From positions 148,513,405 through 148,577,404 of the forward strand of contig OX422221.1 in assembly GCA_949130495.1 (NCBI GenBank): a DNA stretch of 64,000 nt, in the 5' to 3' direction. The DNA is from Sambucus nigra (lineage: Eukaryota > Streptophyta > Magnoliopsida > Dipsacales > Adoxaceae). Below are positions 58,761 to 64,000 of this stretch, in pieces; positions within the stretch are counted from its first letter, which is position 1; each line of letters opens with the position of its first letter. The notes under the pieces were generated by a model. That model was given only the letters and a program-made list of their open reading frames with translations, was not told the origin of the DNA and made no database searches. The translations under genes and the position numbers were made by a program.

Positions 58761-59642
58761 CAGGAGTGGATCTACCCTAGGACGAAGCGGGGCGGCCGCC
58801 CCAGTTCATTTAAAAAATAAAAAAAAATTTGGGTTTTCTGGTAAAGAATTAAACCTGGAGGTTACTTGTATTTATTTGCATAGTTTAGGGGAAACTTTGT
58901 AATAAACAAAAAATAAAAATCTAACTTAAGTTTGGCAGCTCTCTCTCTCGAACCAAAGCTAAAATTCAATCCTAACTTAAAAAATGAAAAAGTTTGGCAG
59001 CTCTCTCTCTCTCACGGACGGTGCTCTCTCTCGTCCGCTGTCGCGCCGCTCCCCTCTCTCTTCTCTCTCCGACTGCTGCTCTCTTCTCTCTCCGGCGGCT
59101 GCTGCTCTCCAGACTCTCCGCTTCGTTGCTCTCTCCAGCCTCAGATTACCAGGTATATTTCGATTTTATTTGTGTATATCTGTTTATTAAATTATTTATT
59201 TGTGTATATCTGTTTATAAATTTATACTAAATTTATACTAATATTATTTATTTGTGTATATCTGTATATTAATACTAAAATGAAATGAAATTTATAAATT
59301 TATTTTGTGTATATCTGTTTATATGTGTAAATTTATATAAATTTTTATATTAATTTATATGTGAAATTAAATTAAATTTGTAAATATAGGGAATCAATGG
59401 AGAAATTTTTTAAACGAAAAAGAGGAGACAACGCACCAACCGTATCCGAAGCTGAGGTTCAATCATCTCCCACTCCAATTAGTGTTGAAAATGAATATTA
59501 TGCCCAAAAAAGTAAAAACAACCCTAAAAATGCCCGAAAAAACTCGAAAGAATACCCAAAAAAATCGCCTCGGGGCTCCCGATCCCCCGGCAACTATCGA
59601 AACTTTCGCCCCAGTTCACATAAAATCCTGGATCCACCACTG
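58761..59642 (+). mobile_element. Deleted hAT element 2 carrying a transposase N-terminus
   Basis: 882 bp. The ends CAGGAGTGGATC and CAGTGGTGGATC (inverted) are imperfect inverted repeats with the perfect 8-bp duplication TGTGTAGA (58753-58760 and 59643-59650). It has a CT-rich leader (58985-59155), a donor-like GTATATTTCG at 59152, then a start at 59397. It derives from a larger autonomous hAT by loss of most of the transposase. Confidence 0.88.
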
Positions 59643-59663
59643 TGTGTAGATAAGTTCAGTTGA
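59397..59663 (+). pseudogene. hAT transposase, N-terminal fragment
   Basis: 88 codons beginning MEKFFKRKRGD, the standard start of TTF-type hAT transposases and their domesticated relatives. A Ser/Pro- and Lys/Asn-rich stretch follows. The frame then runs through the terminal inverted repeat and the target duplication, so its last residues are element end and host DNA. No zinc-finger, catalytic or dimerisation part remains. Confidence 0.75.
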
Positions 59664-60360
59664 ATACTATAGTCTACTTAGTTGGGTAATACAGCTAGGT
59701 GGGCTAAGTATAGGACGTTAAGCGTGCACTATAGATGAGGGGTGAGGTAACTCAAGAGAGCGTACGAAATCTTAACATGTATAATCAATAACTCATCTTA
59801 TGGTGATAAACATTTGCTAAATATTTTCAAAACATTTTGAGTACTAACTCTTTCTATCAAAAATATTTTTTAAACCTTTTAGGTGTCCAGCCACAGGGAC
59901 GCAAGAGACTTTGAGGATTCAGTCCAGGGACTCGTAGCTACAGCGTTGTGGAGGATCTCATTCTTTCAGATCTAGTGTAGGATCTCATTTTAGTACTCTC
60001 TATTGGGACATGTTGTCCATTGTCTTTATTTCAGATATTCAGTTTGGGATTATATTGGTTTTTTAACAACATTGGATTTTAGCCGATTGTTGACTCGGCA
60101 AGACTTTATCCTTTATATATTGCGTGATGGTTTGAATTATTGTATAGTGTGAATGTTTAATTATGTCCGATTGAGGTTAATGAAAGATACAAATTTGGCA
60201 CCGGTCTAATTTCACTTAGGTGATTAGTAATTAAAAAAATTTCGACAGTGATGCTAAGAATGAACCAACTGAGTTAATTAAAAAGTTTTCAACAGTGAGA
60301 AACCTGTTTTAATTTAATTTAGTACTGATCACCCGGGATTTAATTAGGTGGAGTGTCACA

Positions 60361-61182
60361 TCGGGGTGTGTATATTGTTCAAAAATATGAATTGACAAAC
60401 AACATTATGCAAAAATTAATTATTACTATATTCTGCAGGCAGTGTGCTTGAGTTAAATAGTCCCCATACTAAGTAAATCATCGTTTCTGTCAAAAAACAT
60501 GTTGAAACATAAACTATATATCTGGAAAAAACAGGTTAGGAGCTCTAGTGATTTTTTCATTTATTTTTTAGTTTATTCCTTATGGCTGCTTCCTTTTGTA
60601 TCATATAATGAGAATTTAAATTCTTATTGACGATCACTGTGTTTGGGTTAATATATAAATCATTTCGCTAAATTCCCTACTAGTGGATGTGTTATTGTCT
60701 CTAATTTTGTTAACTATTCAGATCAATCGTTTGGCTTTAAGAATCAACTATGTACACAATTTTAATATTGCAATTACTACAAATTGTATGGTTTTCCAAA
60801 GTCTTAGTTTCATCACTCTCTTAACATATATCTGGCTAGTCCTATCGATTGGATGAGCTCCTAATTAGTTCTCTTTCAAGGTGAATACAAATAAGAACTC
60901 GTCTCTGTTTACATATCAAACAATCTCTTTTACTTTGTGTGCATGTAATTGACACACTAAAGAATCTATAAGGAAAGCATGTATGACGTTGTTTATTTAT
61001 TGTTTGGGATGGATAAAATTGAAGTTTGTATGTTCAAAAGTATGCAAAATTAGAACAGCCAACAAATGTGTCTTTTGGTTTTCGTTATCATATTTTTATG
61101 GAAAGCATCATATGAAGGCAAGAGCCATCAAGGCTAGACAATGCAAGAATATGGCAAATCATAATAAACAAAAGAAACATAC
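60361..61182. other. Remaining intron sequence
   Basis: AT-rich, no element or gene recognised. A short plus-strand open frame (60983-61192) is not gene-like. Confidence 0.45.
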
Positions 61183-61260
61183 CATTTCCTGATGGAGCTT
61201 CTGATTTTGTTGAATTGCAGAAGCTTTCTCTTCAGTCAACTTGGAAATCATAGGCCATGG
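61183..61260 (-). CDS. VAP27-like protein, penultimate exon (coiled coil)
   Basis: 78-bp exon in phase 0, bounded by acceptor ACTACAG (61261-61267) and donor GTATG (61178-61182). It encodes PWPMISKLTEEKASAIQQNQ and then KLHQEM, the coiled-coil segment (ISKLTEEK--AIQQN-KL-QE) found between the MSP domain and the membrane anchor of plant VAP27 proteins, used for dimerisation. Spliced to 51263-51376 it reads on smoothly into EVMRKDIS and the membrane helix, the expected family order. The exact symbol cannot be chosen without the MSP domain, which must lie further right (upstream). Confidence 0.7.
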
Positions 61261-62580
61261 CTGTAGTATAAGTTTACTATAAGGCCACATCAAATAGCAA
61301 TGAAAAGGTGAAAAACAAATAAATCAGATTCAATAATAAAATGAAAAAAAAATACAAATATTACCAAAACTCATACGAAGAATATCTTCTAAGCACAAGA
61401 TAGCTAATAGACTCTTCTGTAAGCACCTAAATAAACCCACTGGGACTTAAACTCTTAAACCAACATTTGTGATACTATTCAGTTATACCTTATGTAACGT
61501 ACTGACCTTCAAATTCAGTATTTCTACAGTCTAAAAAAGTGCCTCACATTGGGCATAAAAAGTACGCAATGATATGGCCATTCAACTTACACATTAATAG
61601 CAAACTTACCTTAACCCCACATCTTTAGCCTCAAAACATAATATATTTTCTACTACTAGCAGATGCTCTTTACTACGCTCAAAATTGGACAGGTTAGGAG
61701 CTGATATAGGAATCTCAAGGCTTCTCAAAAAGCATCTGCAACTTCCTGGACTTCTCTAGTCATGATATGGTACTTCATCTTAATCAAATACACGCACACA
61801 CACTAGAACATCGGGATCCTCAAAATAACATATTTTCTAACACTAGCAGCTGCTCTTTTGCAACACCCGAGATTGGATGGGTTAGAAGCTGATATAGGAA
61901 TCTCAAGTATGATCTTCTTACTAGGAAAAAAAAAGCGCACACACATAAACAACAAATTACCCGATGCTGGATCCTAAAGCTCATACCTTTTCACACCTGT
62001 TACAAAACTAGGAAAACAGTATTGGTGAGACCTAGGGTCATCATGGATCCTGTTGTCATTTGGGAAGAGGGTATACGTTGGAGATCCAGAGCTTTGTGTT
62101 TAATCTACCACCTCTCTTTCAGATTGTTAAGGGCATTTTAAGCCAATTGTCACAATAACTTGAGAAAACACACACAAGATCCCATCAACATTACCCTATT
62201 TATCATGGCGTGGTTTCCTCTTTGGAACACAATTTTATCGTAGAGCTTTCTCCATGTTTAAAACGCCTGGTAATTCAGAATCGCTGTAGAACTGTTCGGA
62301 ATCTATCATGTTTATATTCATCTCCATTATCACTTTAAATATATTTGATCTTTATCCTCAATTTATTTGTCACAATGGCCATTCACTCCTTGAATTTATC
62401 AAACGGTTCACACTTTTCTTCAAAAAATAACCCACACTTGGCGATGTGTAACATAGATAAGTGGGGAAATGTCATTCATCTTTCCTATATAGAACTAGGT
62501 GGGAACGTAAAACTGCAGCATGTTGCGATTTACCAGATCAACAATAGAGGTCAACTGGACCCTTAGAAAGAAACTTAATA
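61261..62580. other. Probable upstream intron, with a dispersed duplication
   Basis: No exon recognised. About 90 bp at 61630-61719 recur at 61819-61907 (ATATTTTCTA-ACTAGCAG; AGCTGATATAGGAATCTCAAG), 189 bp apart. Confidence 0.45.
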
Positions 62581-62776
62581 CCCCCTCCATTCCAAATTTA
62601 AGAGTACAATATTTCTTTTTCGGTTGTCCCAAATTAAAAGTCCATTTCCTTTTTCGGACATAATCAATGAATCAAATTCCATGATGATGAACAAGAGTTA
62701 ATCTTGGCCGTTGATTGAATGTATCCTTAATCTATACAAAATAAAAACATGGACTCTCAATTTCGGCCGAAGGGAG
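62581..62776. mobile_element. Stowaway-like MITE
   Basis: 196 bp with inverted ends CCCCCTCCATTCCAAATTTA and CTCCCTTCGGCCGAAATTGA (inverted copy). It is flanked by TA on both sides (62579-62580 and 62777-62778), as for Tc1/mariner-type MITEs. Confidence 0.75.
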
Positions 62777-63521
62777 TAAAATAATTTTTTTACTCCTTCC
62801 TTGGCTCCAATATTAAGCCAAGTGCAACAAAACACACAAACAACAACCAAAAAAAATGAAAAAAGGAGGAAAATATAGAAAAATCAATAACAACCAAGAC
62901 ATCAAATGAAGCTGATTACTGAAAAACACTAGAACAAGAATTCTGTAGTGTTTTCATATAAGTGACCGCTAATTCATTCTTTACAGCCCAGATCAATCAG
63001 AAAAATGTGGTTTACACGGTTCTGCTCTCAGGGTGCAACAGACAAAGTACGAACTGCTAAAAGTTCGAGGAACAGAACAATTAAGTTTTGAAGTTGAGAA
63101 GAATATAATTTTCATTACTAAGAGGACAATAAACACCTATTCACTACCATCTACACGGAACCATTTTCAGCCACCTAATATATAGAGAAAACGCATTCCC
63201 ATGACAAGAACACATGAGAGGAAAATAGTAAATCAGTAGTAGTATAAATTAATTATTCTCATAAAATACAAAGTGCAACATATAAAATTAGCTTGTATGA
63301 TGTTTTTTTTTTTTTCAATTCTTTCTCCAACTCATTTGTTATAGTCTCTAAAGATGTAACAGTGACTATGCTCTTTTTGAATCAAACTTGAAGTTTCCGC
63401 AACAGTAACATTACATTCCTTACATTGGTCCTTCTATAATGTTATAGGCCACTTCATATAAATTATCTCACACAATAAACTTTCACCAATGATCCCATAT
63501 ATGTCCCCAAGGAAAACTTAT
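62777..63521. other. Unassigned AT-rich DNA
   Basis: No gene seen. An A/T-rich stretch with a T-run at 63304-63316. Confidence 0.4.
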
Positions 63522-63960
63522 TGATGAGGGGAATTTCCACACCTCATCGGCCGACCAGCCATCGGTAGGCCGAGGGAGACTGCAGTCACCAGAAGACGGA
63601 TCACAGTTCGACTTAGTGGATCAGCTGGACCCTTCTAATGGCGGTGGTAGTGTTTGGCCGCTACCTAGCACCCGGCTGAGACGTGTCCGGACATGTAACC
63701 CGTTCACCCAGCAGTGCACTTGACACTTACGTGCGTTAGTAGACATTGTAAAGTGGCTATATAAAGCCATTAAGAAAATGACAGCAAGGATGAAACAGTT
63801 GGCCTGCAACATAACCTTGTGATCTCCCCCAAGCAATTAATACAACAATTTCCCCTTTCTTCCCCGTGGATGTAGGATAGAGAGAACCGAACCACGTACA
63901 TCTGGTTTTCTTATATTTGCTTTACCAATCCTGTGCTGCACTTGACAATAAAAGGTGATG
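63522..63960 (+). repeat. LTR-like sequence at right edge
   Basis: Starts TGATGAGGGGAATTTCC and contains a TATA box (GGCTATATAAAGCC, about 63752-63765). It continues with a leader and CCGAACCACGTACATC, wording common in the R-U5 part of copia LTRs. GC-rich start (CATCGGCCGACC). The right end and any internal region are uncertain. Confidence 0.45.
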
Positions 63961-64000
63961 CAGGACCATGTCATTACGTGAGATTGCAAATGGAATGTAT

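Larger units (their letters stand above)
55715..60360 (+). repeat. Large Tekay/Del-like gypsy LTR with nested hAT elements
   Basis: The right end (CGACAGTGATGCTAAGAATG, then GGATTTAATTAGGTGGAGTG, then TCACA at 60360) parallels the end of the tandem element's LTRs at 19209-23538. The left start TGACACTATG (55715) is tentative. Shared internal wording includes AAGGGTTGAAATAGTCA. No primer-binding site follows, so it is a solo or broken LTR. Minus the two hAT inserts it is about 3.0 kb. No matching target duplication was found. Confidence 0.5.
51377..61182 (-). other. 9.8-kb intron of the VAP27-like gene
   Basis: Donor GT at 61181-61182 (after ATG), acceptor AG at 51377-51378, phase 0. It contains the tandem duplication 51840-52304, an AT microsatellite, a truncated copia element, a large gypsy LTR and two hAT elements. 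Plant introns are usually a few hundred bases, so nearly all of this is insertion. Confidence 0.6.

Noticed and set aside
63621..63836. 71-codon minus-strand frame at the right edge
   Set aside because: It falls entirely within the LTR-like sequence and reads across its TATA box in antisense.

Overview
The window is repeat-rich, AT-rich plant nuclear DNA, most likely from a flowering plant. The evidence is layered plant-type transposable elements (Ty3/gypsy, Ty1/copia, CACTA, hAT, LINE, Stowaway-like and Helitron-like ends) and two exons of a plant VAP27-type membrane-contact-site protein. No rRNA or tRNA gene and no CRISPR array was seen. The species cannot be named from the sequence.

Region by region. 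(1) 1-12463: one old minus-strand Ty3/gypsy element (5' LTR about 10450-12463). Its decayed gag is split by a solo-like LTR (2097-3595) and by a non-autonomous LTR element (about 4250-10088); its pol lies beyond the left edge. (2) 12874-15342: a compact minus-strand LTR element of about 2.5 kb with no coding capacity, whose LTRs and internal region carry their own tandem repeats. (3) 17298-18122: a poly(A)-tailed retroposed copy with a 10-bp target duplication. (4) 18136-46911: a CACTA (En/Spm-type) transposon of about 28.8 kb with matching ends and a 3-bp duplication (ACA). It has swelled because it hosts a tandem LTR-internal-LTR-internal-LTR element (19209-23538, TSD GTTAA), a LINE remnant (about 26200-27140), a Helitron-like 3' end, a second partial CACTA end, and a complete Tat-type Ty3/gypsy element (30343-42402, TSD CTATC). 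(5) 46915-51240: low-complexity intergenic DNA with minisatellites. (6) 51263-61260: the last two recognised exons of a minus-strand VAP27-like gene, separated by a 9.8-kb intron. The intron contains a truncated copia element, a large Tekay/Del-like LTR and two hAT elements nested in that LTR. (7) 61261-64000: probable further intron or flank, with a Stowaway-like MITE and an LTR-like sequence at the right edge.

The only host gene recognised is the VAP27-like one. The richest coding content is the Tat element. On the minus strand it holds gag, protease, reverse transcriptase, two RNase H domains and integrase, essentially one frame with many stops. On the plus strand, between integrase and the 3' LTR, it holds a long antisense coding region with introns and coiled coils. 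The two transcription units converge on a minisatellite of hairpin-forming units (about 35280-35780). Most stops in pol look like C-to-T changes, as expected for a methylated, silenced element.
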